From: Cytophagales bacterium Alg240-R148
GTDB taxonomy: Bacteria > Bacteroidota > Bacteroidia > Cytophagales > Cyclobacteriaceae
Direction of reading: 5' to 3'
Assembly (NCBI GenBank): GCA_900537185.1
Contig: LS999828.1
Location: 436,706 to 500,705, forward strand
DNA: 64,000 nt
The notes beneath the pieces were generated by a model. That model saw only the letters and a program-made list of their open reading frames with translations. It did no database searches and had not been told where the DNA came from. A program made the translations under genes and the position numbers. Below, piece by piece: positions 19,201-27,855 of this stretch. How positions within the stretch are numbered: the first letter of the stretch is position 1; every line of letters begins with the position of its first letter.

Positions 19201-20640
19201 TCCTTCACAAATTGTTGTTGGATCTGGTGAAGATAAAACAGGCACTATTGGTGCAGGTTCAATAACTGTAATAATCTCAGATGTTGAAGTACAACCATTG
19301 TCATCTGTTACGAATACTTCAATTACTCCAGCTCCAGCATCAGAAAATTCGAATCGATTTGACACCTGCGCAAGAGTAGCTCCTGTTGTATTTGAATTTA
19401 GTGTAAATGAATAAGGGGCAGTTCCTCCGGTAGCTTCAAAAAAGCCTGCTCCATTGGCATCCCCGTTACAAGACAAATTAATATTTGCTGCACTTACAGA
19501 TAAGTTAGGAGAATTTGTATTGTCCGCTACATTTATAATGTTAACAAAGGTAAAGGGGCAATTGGTTACATCATCCACTATGGTTACCGACCAATCTCCA
19601 TCAATAGAGTTGCTTATAGAACCTGCAGCGGTTGTTGTGACGACCACTTGACCACCCGGGCCAGTCCATGTAAGTTGAGGCGTTGGATCTACGATACCAT
19701 TAAATGAATAAGTTATTGTTCCGTCATAAGCTGGAGTACATTGTGTGTTTCCGGTGCTTGAAATAGAGTTAATGGTTATTGAAGGTACGTTAATAGTAGT
19801 ACTGCCAGTCATTAATACTGGAGTACAGCTGGCTTCAGAAGCCAAAATTGTAATAACATCTCCATTAACTACTTGTCCGGCAGGTATTGTTATGTTTAAA
19901 TCATTGCCATCTCCAACGCTTGTTATTGCTGGTGCAAAAGCACCACCATTTCTTAACAATTCATAATCTACTCCATTTTCACTATTCCCCAAAACTATGG
20001 TGGCATCGTCTCCGGTACAAACATAGGTTGGGTCGGCATTAAGCATGCTTCGATCATTCGGTGAGGGATCGCTAATTGTTATGGGCCCAAAAATAGTAGA
20101 ACAATTGGAGTTATCATCCGAAACTTCTATCGTATAATCTCCTCCAGAAAGATTTGAAATATCTTGAGTGTTACTTGTAAACCCATTTGACGCCGTCCAT
20201 GCAAAAGACAGAGCCCCACTTCCACCAGAAGCATTTAATGTTATTGACCCATTGGGCGTATTACAATCGGTATTATCGTTTGAGGTATTAAGAGAAACAG
20301 ATATAGGTATTACTATATCCTCTAACTTTAAAGGCGTAATAGTTTGAACATTGTTAGCATCTTGAACAATAATTGTAAAATCTCCTGCAACTTTACCTGA
20401 AAAATGCAGTTCATCATTAAGCTTACGTCCCGATTCATTAAAGAAAGTGGCTGGTCCAAGAACTACCACATTAAAATCTTCAACACCGCCTGTTATTCTA
20501 ATACTAAATCCTCCATCACTAAATGCAGGGCCTGTACACGGGTGCTTAACATCATATATATCAAAAGTCACTTGACTTTTTGCATTAAAAGAAACAAAAA
20601 GTATCAGTGATAATATGGCTAATATTATTTTTCCTCTCAT
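14785..20640 (-). CDS. Giant SprB-repeat adhesin, N-terminal fragment (frameshifted)
   Basis: Begins with a Sec signal peptide (MRGKIILAILSLILFVSF, cleavage near residue 22), then SprB-like repeats, then six Ig/PKD-like modules with an ICEG motif (residues roughly 470-1060, containing a tandem duplication), three modules of another type (about 1060-1300), and a run of SprB-like repeats up to the break. After about residue 1936 the reading becomes LLQIVKELGPLLSV and stops; the expected continuation is in another frame. Adding one base near 14833 joins it to the downstream frame, giving one gene of about 3,262 codons. The start overlaps the stop of the 102-residue gene (ATGA), so the two are translationally coupled. 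The protein is probably a surface adhesin or gliding-associated filament; its ligand is unknown. Confidence 0.88.
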   Translation of the reverse strand: MRGKIILAILSLILFVSFNAKSQVTFDIYDVKHPCTGPAFSDGGFSIRITGGVEDFNVVVLGPATFFNESGRKLNDELHFSGKVAGDFTIIVQDANNVQTITPLKLEDIVIPISVSLNTSNDNTDCNTPNGSITLNASGGSGALSFAWTASNGFTSNTQDISNLSGGDYTIEVSDDNSNCSTIFGPITISDPSPNDRSMLNADPTYVCTGDDATIVLGNSENGVDYELLRNGGAFAPAITSVGDGNDLNITIPAGQVVNGDVITILASEASCTPVLMTGSTTINVPSITINSISSTGNTQCTPAYDGTITYSFNGIVDPTPQLTWTGPGGQVVVTTTAAGSISNSIDGDWSVTIVDDVTNCPFTFVNIINVADNTNSPNLSVSAANINLSCNGDANGAGFFEATGGTAPYSFTLNSNTTGATLAQVSNRFEFSDAGAGVIEVFVTDDNGCTSTSEIITVIEPAPIVPVLSSPDPTTICEGDNVNLQVAITGGTGPYTVVYNDGTADQTVLAYTSGDNIPVTPIRPGAAPFEQTYTLVSVTGAGTCSVSPLGQSVTFTFGNPETASISTTTANICEGTAASINVTIVGGTGPYTVTYNDGVNPDVVVNNYVNGDPIVVTPTVGATTTYTLVAVEDNNGCSSAALGTSTAAITVSDAPDDVVMATTTPSICEGEPGSISFTITGGVGPFTVTYEVEGANQVLNGYVSGTAVVVAPTTKPTTTYTLVSVVDETTTCPFVGVPSVPSVDITVNDGITAAVLSSPDPTTICEGDNVNLQVAITGGTGPYTVVYNDGTADQTVLAYTSGDNIPITPIRPGAAPFEQTYTLVSVTGASTCSLSPVGELVTFTFGNPETASISTTTANICEGTAASINVTIVGGTGPYTVTYNDGVNPDVVVNNYVNGDPIVVTPTVGATTTYTLVAVEDNNGCSSAALGTSTAAITVSDAPDDVVIATTTPSLCLGDVGSINFTVTGGVGPFTIVYNDGISNQILTNYVSGTSTNVLPTTEPTTTYSIVSVTDESTTCSFIGLPSIPSIDIDVTTPPRSGFALNPTVCGDETTFPLTTTLLAGTFDAGGTWTDEGGNAGASFDGTNFDPSHPDAGVGVYSFKYTVTGTAPCADAETIVTINVVNAFDAGISNPNAAACATDNAYDLLAQLGGTPQNGGVWAFVATDLGGLDVNTGIWDISASTAVVGNAYDLSYTLSGGTCAPVTSIVTVTINAGPNPGVATDLTICKSEGTIDLTNQLDGSQDPGTWTDVNGTGALTGSNLDLSNVNIIAGNTYEFVYTASLAGCADATTSVFITISDEITAVETITDASCNASDGSITLVVAGGVAPYTFDWRDNTNAQVGTNQDLLNQPAGDYTVTITDNNGTCSFVDTYTIGQPAGFTVTGVTTDITTCGGNEGSVSLTIVPAAATYTFDWTGPGGFTSNTMDIANLTMAGTYDVRVTETGSGCFVDESFVINNTAGGFTVTETITDITNCGAAEGSIILDVVGTGPFTYAWTFDVDPTVIATTQNISGISTPGDYHVTVTSGGCNQTFDYTINGPTPFTINETVNDITTCGGSDGSITTTIPDGSGNYEYTWVYPNGTIVNGIGAAFDNITNLSLAGFYTLDVLDLTTGCTVNEVYEITQPITFTVDPFVVTDISTCGGADGAITGNVTGGSGNFGFSWEFPDGSNSTDLNLTGLSLPGNYTITILDNATNCSYAEVVVLDAPINFDLALGVTQITTCGGNDGAIDLEVTNGSGNFSYSWTGPNGFTANTEDISNLSDVGDYTVVVNDLTSGCSDTRTATITEPADFTIAGSTNNISSCGGNDGAIQLTITGGSGDFSFSWTGPNGFTANTQDIAGLSDSGLYTSIVTDNISGCSVSRDFFVGQPLGFLVFGFRSNISTCNGSEGSVSLLVFPFSIYAYSWTGPNGFVASTQNISGLTVAGTYSVTITTLLQIVKELGPLLSV
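14831..14834 (-). other. Single-base frameshift site in the adhesin gene
   Basis: On the minus strand the sequence reads ATT ACG ACG CT, giving I-T-T-L and a stop 15 codons later. Other repeats in the protein read T-D at this place (for example VTVTDVVSGC). Restoring one G (ACG GAC GCT; one extra C after 14833 on the plus strand) gives VTITDATTNCERVRSFTIGV, which continues the repeat in the downstream frame. No slippery heptamer is present, so a sequencing or assembly error, or a real one-base deletion, is more likely than programmed frameshifting. Confidence 0.85.
17798..18117 (-). repeat. 320-bp perfect internal repeat, copy 1
   Basis: Identical base for base to 18662-18981, at a distance of 864 bp (288 codons), inside the adhesin gene. 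It encodes one ICEG-type module (GTAASINVTIVGGTGPY and following). The neighbouring segment 18183-18378 also matches 19047-19242 with a few differences, while the third module of the 864-bp unit has diverged strongly. Confidence 0.95.
18662..18981 (-). repeat. 320-bp perfect internal repeat, copy 2
   Basis: The second copy of the perfect repeat at 17798-18117. Together they mark a tandem duplication of a three-module, 864-bp (288-residue) unit. Perfect identity, including synonymous positions, in a block flanked by diverged modules suggests recent duplication followed by patchwork gene conversion. Confidence 0.95.
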
Positions 20641-20945
20641 TTGATTTCGAATATTTTAGTGTCGTGACACCCAGTTTGGTCTTGGACTATCAATATATAT
20701 TCACCCTTCATTAACCCTTTTAATGTATCCAGTTTAATAGATTTCAAATGTCCTATTTCATTATTGGCCATCAATTGAATAATATATGGTTGCTCACCTC
20801 CTTCTACTTCGAACACCAAGGAATATGCATCCTTATCCTCCTCCTCTATAAGTATGTGCTGGGTTATTTTAGGACAACTCTTTGAACTAAAGTTCATGAA
20901 AAGTGTAGTTGATAACAGTATGCTTATTAAAAAAGTACGTCTCAT
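20637..20945 (-). CDS. Small secreted single-repeat protein, first gene of the adhesin operon
   Basis: A 102-residue protein with an N-terminal signal peptide (RTFLISILLSTTLFMNFSS) and a mature part that looks like one SprB/PKD-type module: EGGEQPYIIQLMANNEIGHLK, then LMKGEYILIVQDQTGC, echoing the GGSGxYxxxW...GxYTVxVTDxxxGC pattern of the adhesin. Its stop overlaps the adhesin start (ATGA). I know no named family. It could be a periplasmic partner or chaperone of the adhesin, a detached N-terminal module, or a minor surface component; this is inference from coupling and similarity. Confidence 0.75.
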   Translation of the reverse strand: MRRTFLISILLSTTLFMNFSSKSCPKITQHILIEEEDKDAYSLVFEVEGGEQPYIIQLMANNEIGHLKSIKLDTLKGLMKGEYILIVQDQTGCHDTKIFEIK

Positions 20946-21174
20946 AATTAGAATATTCTACTCCATGTATTACAAATAATGCCTTTAAGTAACCCATTGT
21001 GAATTGGACGCACTTAAAGTATTACTTTAATAACTCGTAAATATCAAAGGATTTTGCACATTTACCAATTGAAAGTGCATTTTATTAGGGTAAAAGCATG
21101 TATATGTAAGTTTTGAACCTATATTGAATAAAAAAATGATGTTCAAAAAACACTTCCACCACTAAATCAATTAG

Positions 21175-21708
21175 TTATGTATATTTCCTGTTAAAAATCT
21201 CTTGTAAGATAATGGCTTTTCTCGCACCATCTGGATCCCTTAGCATATCTTTTATGTCCGCACCCACCCCTTCTTCTTCTTCTTGGTCAAATTCTTTAAA
21301 TCGACTATAGTCTCCAGAATAAACCGAGTGTACATCCGTATTGGTAGTTTCTAGTGGTGGATCCAAATCATAGTCGTGCTTTACTTCATCGTCCATCTCC
21401 AGGTCCTGATCAAAAACAGAAGTTCTCGAGGCTATTCTTTTCCTGCCTGCTGCCCTAACTTCGGCTATGGTCTGTGGCTTTTTTGTGGAAGCCTTTTTGA
21501 CTGGAGCGGGATTGTTTTGTTTTTGTTGCTTCGGGTTTGTAAATTCTTTTAATAAATCTTCAAAAGAAACATTTTCTTCGGTTGTTGGGGCATTGGTTTT
21601 TGGCTGGGATGCAGACTCCTGCATTTTCTTTTTATTGGATTTTATGACTTTAGAAACCACATAAATAATAAAAAGAACAATGTAAAAGAGAATTTTAAAG
21701 TCGTCCAT
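21175..21708 (-). CDS. Hypothetical membrane-anchored protein
   Basis: A 177-residue protein with one N-terminal hydrophobic helix (about residues 5-21), a lysine-rich stop-transfer stretch (KVIKSNKKK), and a long polar, probably disordered cytoplasmic tail with acidic and Gln/Lys/Pro-rich parts. The tail contains FEDLLKEFTNP near residue 50 and ends in DPDGARKAIILQEIFNRKYT, a conserved-looking helix. Related proteins of unknown function occur in Bacteroidota. It is divergent from smc, with 69 bases between the two starts, so the promoters may be shared or overlapping. No function is assigned. Confidence 0.75.
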   Translation of the reverse strand: MDDFKILFYIVLFIIYVVSKVIKSNKKKMQESASQPKTNAPTTEENVSFEDLLKEFTNPKQQKQNNPAPVKKASTKKPQTIAEVRAAGRKRIASRTSVFDQDLEMDDEVKHDYDLDPPLETTNTDVHSVYSGDYSRFKEFDQEEEEGVGADIKDMLRDPDGARKAIILQEIFNRKYT

Positions 21709-21731
21709 AGCCGAAAAAAGTAATTAATTTT

Positions 21732-21739
21732 TAAATTTG
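21732..21739 (+). promoter_or_regulatory. Candidate -7 element of the smc promoter
   Basis: TAAATTTG matches the Bacteroidota -7 consensus TAnnTTTG exactly and lies 38 bases before the smc ATG. I see no good TTG -33 element 19-21 bases upstream, so support is partial. Confidence 0.35.
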
Positions 21740-21777
21740 TTCGCTTTTGATGGTACTAACTTAATAAAAATTTCTCA

Positions 21778-24700
21778 ATGCAGCTTGTAAAACTCGAAAT
21801 TAAAGGATTTAAAAGTTTTGGTGATAAGGTTACAATTAATTTCGATAAAGGGATTACGGGAATCGTAGGGCCCAACGGCTGTGGTAAGTCCAATGTAGTA
21901 GATTCCATTCGATGGGTGCTTGGAGAACAAAAAACTAAAGCACTCCGCTCAGACAAAATGGAAAATGTCATTTTTAACGGGACCAAAAAGAGAAAACCAC
22001 TTCAAATGGCGGAGGTTTCACTCACTTTTGACAATACCAAAAACATACTACCAACAGAATATACGCACTTAACCATTACTCGAAAGTATTACAGAAGTGG
22101 TGAAAGCGAGTACCAGCTCAACAATGTTCCATGCCGTCTAAAAGACATCACCAATTTGTTTATGGACACCGGGATTGCTTCCAATTCGTATGCCATCATA
22201 GAACTTAAGATGGTGGATGACCTGCTAAACGACAAAGACAATTCCAGGAGGCACCTTTTTGAGGAAGCAGCAGGAATCTCAAAGTTTAAAAAAAGAAAAA
22301 AAGAAACCCTCAAAAAACTTCAGGATACAGATGACGACTTGGACAGAGTGGAGGACTTGCTTTTTGAAATAGAAAAAAACATGAAATCGCTTGAGAAACA
22401 AGCGAAACAAACAGAGCGTTACTATAAACTAAAAGAAGAATACAAAAACTTTAGTGTCCAACTGGCCAGAACAACCGTTGCGCAAAAGAGAGACCAGTTC
22501 CTTAGCCTCAACAAACAATTGGAAGAGGAAAATACAAAAAAAATAACGCTCAATAAACTGGTAGCTGAAAAAGAGGCCAATCTCGAAAATCTTAAAACCG
22601 AATTAATAAAAAAGGAGAACACACTCTCTACTAGACAAAAATCGCTTAACGAACACGTTAATAAAATTCGTCAATACGAAAGTGATAAAAAAATTAAAAG
22701 CGAACGCCTTAGGTTTTTAAATGACAAGTCCGACAGCTTAAAGGAACAAATAGAACAAGACAAACAGAGTAATGAAAGGGCTTCCTTTTCGATTCAATCT
22801 TTGGATCAAGAAATGGAGTCGGCCGAAAAGGTTTTTCGGGAGCAAGAAATGAAACTGGAAAAGACCAAAGAAAATTACGAGAATCAAAAGGTCAAAACCA
22901 ACCAGATAAAAGAAGAAGTTGAAGTGCTCGCGAAAACGTACAAAGCCAAACAAGAGGAAGTTTTTAAGATGGAAAAAGAGCTGGAAATAAAAGAAATGCA
23001 GCTCACTACCTTAAAACAAGAACTTGAAAAAACCGCCACAGACACCTCCGTGCAAAGTGCCAGCCTGGTGGAATTCGAAAAAAAGATCACAGAACTTAAC
23101 CAGTTAATTCTTGAAAAGGAAAGTGCCTTAGTCAAACTAAAGAAAAAAGAAGAAGATTTAAACAATAAAAAAGAGTCGACAGAAAAAACAATTGACATTG
23201 TAAAAGAAGAAATAGCACAGATCAATAGAACCTTAGATGCCAAACAAAACGAATTCAACCTCACTAAATCGTTGGTAGAAAACCTAGAGGGCTTTCCGGA
23301 GGCTATAAAGTTCTTAAAGAAAAAAGCCAAATGGAAAAAAGAAGCTCCTTTGCTTTCCGACATTATCACTTGTGCTCCAGATTATAGGGTAACCATTGAA
23401 AATTATTTGGAACCCTTTCTGAATTACTACATTGTGGACGAAGAAGCAGATGCATATAAAGCGGTTAACTTGTTGAGTGATGCTTCTATGGGAAAGGCCA
23501 ATTTCTTTATTCTGGACAAATTCGACGACTTCCACCCCTCTCCTTCCAAACTGTATCAAAATGCCATTCCCGCAACAGAAATAATAGAATATGAGTCCAA
23601 ATACAAAAAAATCATGGGCCACATTTTGGATGGTGTGTATATTGTGGATGGGGATATTAAAGATTTACCGGAAGATAGTAGCAGTACCTTCATCACAAAA
23701 TCGGGCAAAATTACTAAAAGAAACTTAAGCATCACTGGAGGTTCTGTAGGTTTGTTTGAAGGTAAAAAGATAGGGCGAGCCAAAAACCTAGAAAAACTTG
23801 AAGTCGAAATTAAAGACCTTAAAAAGAAACAAGGCGACATCGAGCAAGTATTAAAAGAACGGCAAAAAGAACTCGAAAAATTTAAAACGCAAACGCAAAA
23901 AGAGGCCATCAATTCCTTGTCTGAAGAAATTCACAGCATCAAAGAAGAGCATGTGTCTGTAAAAACGAAAGAGGAGCAGTTCCGAAACATGTTGTCTACT
24001 GCAGACATGAAACGCGAGGATATTCTTGAAAACGTTGGGGATTTGGATGTCCAAATAGCGGATTTAAAACCACAGTGTTTAGAAGAAAAAGAGGCGCTAC
24101 AAACCAACGAATATAAGGTAGAGGAAATCAACAACACTTTTGAAGAAGAATCCGAACTTCTAAATCAAAAATCAGCGGATTTTAATCAGCAAAACATCTT
24201 TTTGCACCAACAAGAAAACCGCATAGGAAATATTGAAAAAGAATTAGAGTTCAAAAAAGAAGCCTTTCAAAACAGCAACTTGAGAATAGAAAAAAACCAA
24301 GAGCAGTTAAAAGAAAATGAGGGCGAAATAAAGCTACTCATTCAAAATGCCGAGTCGAGCGATGATGATTTGATTGGGATGTACGAAGAGAAAGAAAGCA
24401 TAGAAAAAGGGGTCAATGAGGCCGAAAAAACCTATTATGAAACACGTGGTTTTATTGACACCTTAGAAAAAGATGAACGAGAAATTCAGAGAAATAGAGA
24501 AGCTTTGGATCAATTGATCATGGAGCTCCAAAACAGTGTCAATGAAACCAAGTTGTCGTTAAGCTCTGTAAAAGAACGGCTTTCTGTTGAATTCAATTTG
24601 GACTTGGACCAGTTGATGATGGCCGATACAAAGGGAGAAGAAACGGACGAAAATGTTTTAAACGAAGAATCTCTTCGCCAGGAGGTTGAAAAAATAAAAA

Positions 24701-25320
24701 AACGATTGGATGGATTGGGGCCAATCAACCCTATGGCGATGGAAGCGTACAATGAAATAAAGGTTAGATTTGATTTCATCACAGAACAAAAAGCTGATTT
24801 ACTTGCTGCAAAAGAATCCTTGGTCAACACCATTGGAGAAATAGATTCGGTTGCGAAGACCACTTTTTTAGAGGCATTCGAAAAAATCAAAGAAAACTTT
24901 CAAAAGGTCTTCCGGTCGTTGTTCACTTCGGAAGACCAATGTGAATTGAAAATGACCAATCCAAACGAACCTTTGGATTCTCCTATCGAAATCATGGCCA
25001 AGCCTAAAGGAAAAAGGCCATTAACTATTAACCAGCTTTCTGGTGGAGAAAAGACCTTAACAGCCACCTCCCTGTTATTTGCTATTTACCTAATCAAACC
25101 CGCACCATTCTGTATTTTTGATGAAGTAGATGCGCCTTTAGATGATGCCAACATTGATAAATTCAACAATATTATTCGCGAATTCTCATCCGATTCTCAA
25201 TTTATCATTGTGACCCACAACAAACGCACCATGGCTTCAACTGACATTATTTATGGTGTTACTATGCCAGAACAAGGCGTTTCACGGGTGGTAGCAGCGG
25301 ATTTAAGAGAATTGGCATAA
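21778..25320 (+). CDS. smc: Chromosome segregation protein SMC
   Basis: A 1,180-residue SMC ATPase of normal length, the core of the bacterial condensin that compacts and helps segregate chromosomes. The head is formed by the N-terminal Walker A GPNGCGKSN (residues 31-39) and the C-terminal signature LSGGEKTLTAT (from about 1087) with Walker B FDEVDAPLDD (about 1114-1123). Long coiled coils (about 170-500 and 680-1010) flank a hinge domain (about 515-650). ScpA and ScpB genes are not in this window. The start is clear, with LVKLEIKGFKSFGDK directly after the first Met. Confidence 0.97.
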   Translation: MQLVKLEIKGFKSFGDKVTINFDKGITGIVGPNGCGKSNVVDSIRWVLGEQKTKALRSDKMENVIFNGTKKRKPLQMAEVSLTFDNTKNILPTEYTHLTITRKYYRSGESEYQLNNVPCRLKDITNLFMDTGIASNSYAIIELKMVDDLLNDKDNSRRHLFEEAAGISKFKKRKKETLKKLQDTDDDLDRVEDLLFEIEKNMKSLEKQAKQTERYYKLKEEYKNFSVQLARTTVAQKRDQFLSLNKQLEEENTKKITLNKLVAEKEANLENLKTELIKKENTLSTRQKSLNEHVNKIRQYESDKKIKSERLRFLNDKSDSLKEQIEQDKQSNERASFSIQSLDQEMESAEKVFREQEMKLEKTKENYENQKVKTNQIKEEVEVLAKTYKAKQEEVFKMEKELEIKEMQLTTLKQELEKTATDTSVQSASLVEFEKKITELNQLILEKESALVKLKKKEEDLNNKKESTEKTIDIVKEEIAQINRTLDAKQNEFNLTKSLVENLEGFPEAIKFLKKKAKWKKEAPLLSDIITCAPDYRVTIENYLEPFLNYYIVDEEADAYKAVNLLSDASMGKANFFILDKFDDFHPSPSKLYQNAIPATEIIEYESKYKKIMGHILDGVYIVDGDIKDLPEDSSSTFITKSGKITKRNLSITGGSVGLFEGKKIGRAKNLEKLEVEIKDLKKKQGDIEQVLKERQKELEKFKTQTQKEAINSLSEEIHSIKEEHVSVKTKEEQFRNMLSTADMKREDILENVGDLDVQIADLKPQCLEEKEALQTNEYKVEEINNTFEEESELLNQKSADFNQQNIFLHQQENRIGNIEKELEFKKEAFQNSNLRIEKNQEQLKENEGEIKLLIQNAESSDDDLIGMYEEKESIEKGVNEAEKTYYETRGFIDTLEKDEREIQRNREALDQLIMELQNSVNETKLSLSSVKERLSVEFNLDLDQLMMADTKGEETDENVLNEESLRQEVEKIKKRLDGLGPINPMAMEAYNEIKVRFDFITEQKADLLAAKESLVNTIGEIDSVAKTTFLEAFEKIKENFQKVFRSLFTSEDQCELKMTNPNEPLDSPIEIMAKPKGKRPLTINQLSGGEKTLTATSLLFAIYLIKPAPFCIFDEVDAPLDDANIDKFNNIIREFSSDSQFIIVTHNKRTMASTDIIYGVTMPEQGVSRVVAADLRELA

Positions 25321-25386
25321 AAATAGGCCCGATATTTGCTCTAATCCAATCGATAAATTATTTTAATTCCATATTACCTTTACCTA

Positions 25387-27855
25387 ATGACGAACACCAA
25401 GAGCACTATAAATTGGCTACCAATTGGTATGCTGATCGTTCTATTATTTTATTCTGGCAAATCTACAGCACAAAACATCGAAGCAGAAAGAACAGAAGAA
25501 GCACCAAAAATAGATGGAATTCTAGAGGAAGCATGCTGGAAAAAAGCCGCTTTTAAAGGCAAGTTCTTTGAATACAAACCCAACAATGGTGACCCATCGG
25601 ACTTTACTACTGAGCTATACATAAGGTACGACGATAAGGCTTTGTACATCGCAGCCTTGTTACATGATAAAGAACCGGATAAAATAGGGACAGAATTTGG
25701 TCTTCGAGATACAGAATGGAAAGCTGCCGATAAATTCGTACTGCTTTTGGACACTTACAACAATGGCCAAAATGCCTTTCGATTTGTTGTAAATGCTTCT
25801 GGCGTTCAAGCAGATGTTGAAATCACGAACGGGAGATGGGACTACAACTGGAACGCAGTATGGAAAAGCGCTGTTGGATTCAATAAAAAGGGTTGGGTAG
25901 TAGAGATGGAAATTCCTTATTCTGCTATTCGTTTTCCCAAAAAAGAGGTCCAAAATTGGAACATAAACTTTTCAAGAACGGTTAACCGGACTTCGGAAGA
26001 ATCTTTTTGGGCCTTCGTAGACAACTCAATAAGTGGTTTTATCCACCAATCGGGTACAATTAAAGGTTTGAGCGGTATAGAACCACCACTTCGGCTTTCG
26101 GCCCTACCTTATTTTTCGACGGGATATACGCACGATGCTACGAGCAACACAAGTGCCCATGCCATAGGCGGTGGGATGGATTTAAAATACGGCATCAATG
26201 AAAGTTTCACCTTGGACATGAGTCTTATCCCCGATTTTAGCCAAGTGCGGTCGGACAATGTTGTACTCAACCTATCTGCTTTTGAAGTAAGAAATGGAGA
26301 AAACAGACCGTTTTTTGTTGAAGGAACTTCCATTTTTAATAAGGGAGGCTTATTTTACTCCCGGCGTGTCGGCCAATCTACAGGTGCAGTTGCCACCAAT
26401 GATGGAGAATCTATCCAAGAGTATTCAAAAGAGACTAGCTTGGTTAATGCTTTAAAACTTACAGGAACAACCAAGTCCAAAACATCTATAGGCGTATTCA
26501 ATGCCATCACTAAAAGAAACCACGCAACACTCATTAATGATAGCACCGGAGTTGAAAGGAGCCTTTTGGTTGACCCAACGACCAATTACAATGTACTGGT
26601 TCTGGACCAAAATCTTCGCAACAACTCAAGAGTAGGCATTATAAATACCAACTTGACAGAGATTGGAACTGGTGGCTATGCCAATGTCACGGGTGCGGAT
26701 TACAATATCAAAGACAAAGAAAACAAATATTCTGTTTCCGGTTTTGCTGGTTTCAGTAAAATTAAGACCAACACCGATGCCACAACATCCATTAAAGAAG
26801 GATATAAATACAACCTACGTGCAGGCAAAATTTCTGGTAAACTCCGGTACAACATAGGTAGAAATGTTGAAAGTTTGGACTACGATATCAACGACATGGG
26901 CTATATGCGGGCAGCCAATGAAATTTCTCACTGGGGCAATGCAGGCTACCATTTATTTAAGCCGAAGTTCCTATTCAATAATTTATCTTTTAATGTTTCT
27001 TTTAACCACGAGCAACTCTTTGACCCGCAAGTACTCAGCAGGTGGGGTCTCTCTGCCCGCTTCAACACCCAGTTTCAAAATTTCTGGAACCTTAGAGCTT
27101 CTGTATCCGGCACGCCAAAGGCCTCCTTCGATTATTACGAACCTAGGGTAGAAGGCAGATTCATCACAAAACCTGCGAGCACAAGTTATAATTTCGGTTT
27201 GAGTACAGATGGTCGAAAACCAGTACATTTAAGCGTTGGTAATGGCTTTTTTAGAAGGAAAGAATGGAACCAACTTAGTGCCTGGTACAATATGTCCATG
27301 CGGGTGAGAATTAACAACAAAGCCTCTGTAAATTACAGAGTCAATTATAGCAAAGACGACAACAGCATTGGGTATGTAGCAGTCGATGAAGAAGATGCAC
27401 TTCAGCACAATCTAGAAAACAAGATAGTTTTCGGTGAAAGGGACATTAAAACTACTACTACGGTGGTTGGTGCCAACTACACTTTAAATGAAAAAATGGG
27501 TTTCAACTTAAATGTAAGACATTATTGGTCGGAAGTAGATTATTCAGATTTTTACAACCTGGAAGAGTCTGGTTCGATCGAAGCACTGGATTACGCTGGA
27601 AAAGATACGGAAGGTGGAAAAATACACAACACCAACTTAAATGCTTTGAACATTGACATGGCTTATTCTTGGCAATTTGCACCGGGTTCATTTATTAATG
27701 TAGTTTGGAAAGACTCTATTTTTTCTCAAAATAAAGAGATCAACGATGGTTATATTAACAATTTAAACAAAGTATTGAATCAATCTCAGACCAATAGTGT
27801 TTCTATTAAGATTACTTACTACCTTGATTATTTAACCATTAAAAACAGTATTTAA
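25387..27855 (+). CDS. CBM9-like / DUF5916 outer-membrane protein
   Basis: An 822-residue secreted protein. After a signal peptide (to about residue 29, ending STAQN) comes a CBM9-like beta-sandwich (about 35-220, beginning APKIDGILEEACWKKA), followed by the DUF5916 region (about 235-822), which is rich in alternating, aromatic beta strands and is predicted to be an outer-membrane barrel. Proteins of this type are frequent in marine Bacteroidota. Their substrate is unknown, although carbohydrate binding is often assumed from the CBM9 part. It starts 66 bases after smc, and the thioredoxin-like gene begins directly after its stop codon, so these two form one unit. Confidence 0.88.
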   Translation: MTNTKSTINWLPIGMLIVLLFYSGKSTAQNIEAERTEEAPKIDGILEEACWKKAAFKGKFFEYKPNNGDPSDFTTELYIRYDDKALYIAALLHDKEPDKIGTEFGLRDTEWKAADKFVLLLDTYNNGQNAFRFVVNASGVQADVEITNGRWDYNWNAVWKSAVGFNKKGWVVEMEIPYSAIRFPKKEVQNWNINFSRTVNRTSEESFWAFVDNSISGFIHQSGTIKGLSGIEPPLRLSALPYFSTGYTHDATSNTSAHAIGGGMDLKYGINESFTLDMSLIPDFSQVRSDNVVLNLSAFEVRNGENRPFFVEGTSIFNKGGLFYSRRVGQSTGAVATNDGESIQEYSKETSLVNALKLTGTTKSKTSIGVFNAITKRNHATLINDSTGVERSLLVDPTTNYNVLVLDQNLRNNSRVGIINTNLTEIGTGGYANVTGADYNIKDKENKYSVSGFAGFSKIKTNTDATTSIKEGYKYNLRAGKISGKLRYNIGRNVESLDYDINDMGYMRAANEISHWGNAGYHLFKPKFLFNNLSFNVSFNHEQLFDPQVLSRWGLSARFNTQFQNFWNLRASVSGTPKASFDYYEPRVEGRFITKPASTSYNFGLSTDGRKPVHLSVGNGFFRRKEWNQLSAWYNMSMRVRINNKASVNYRVNYSKDDNSIGYVAVDEEDALQHNLENKIVFGERDIKTTTTVVGANYTLNEKMGFNLNVRHYWSEVDYSDFYNLEESGSIEALDYAGKDTEGGKIHNTNLNALNIDMAYSWQFAPGSFINVVWKDSIFSQNKEINDGYINNLNKVLNQSQTNSVSIKITYYLDYLTIKNSI

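Noticed and set aside
13300-20600. Regularly spaced repeats as a possible CRISPR array
   Set aside because: The repeats are long (about 240 bp), coding, degenerate and in frame with a surface protein; there are no short palindromic repeats with unique spacers and no cas genes.
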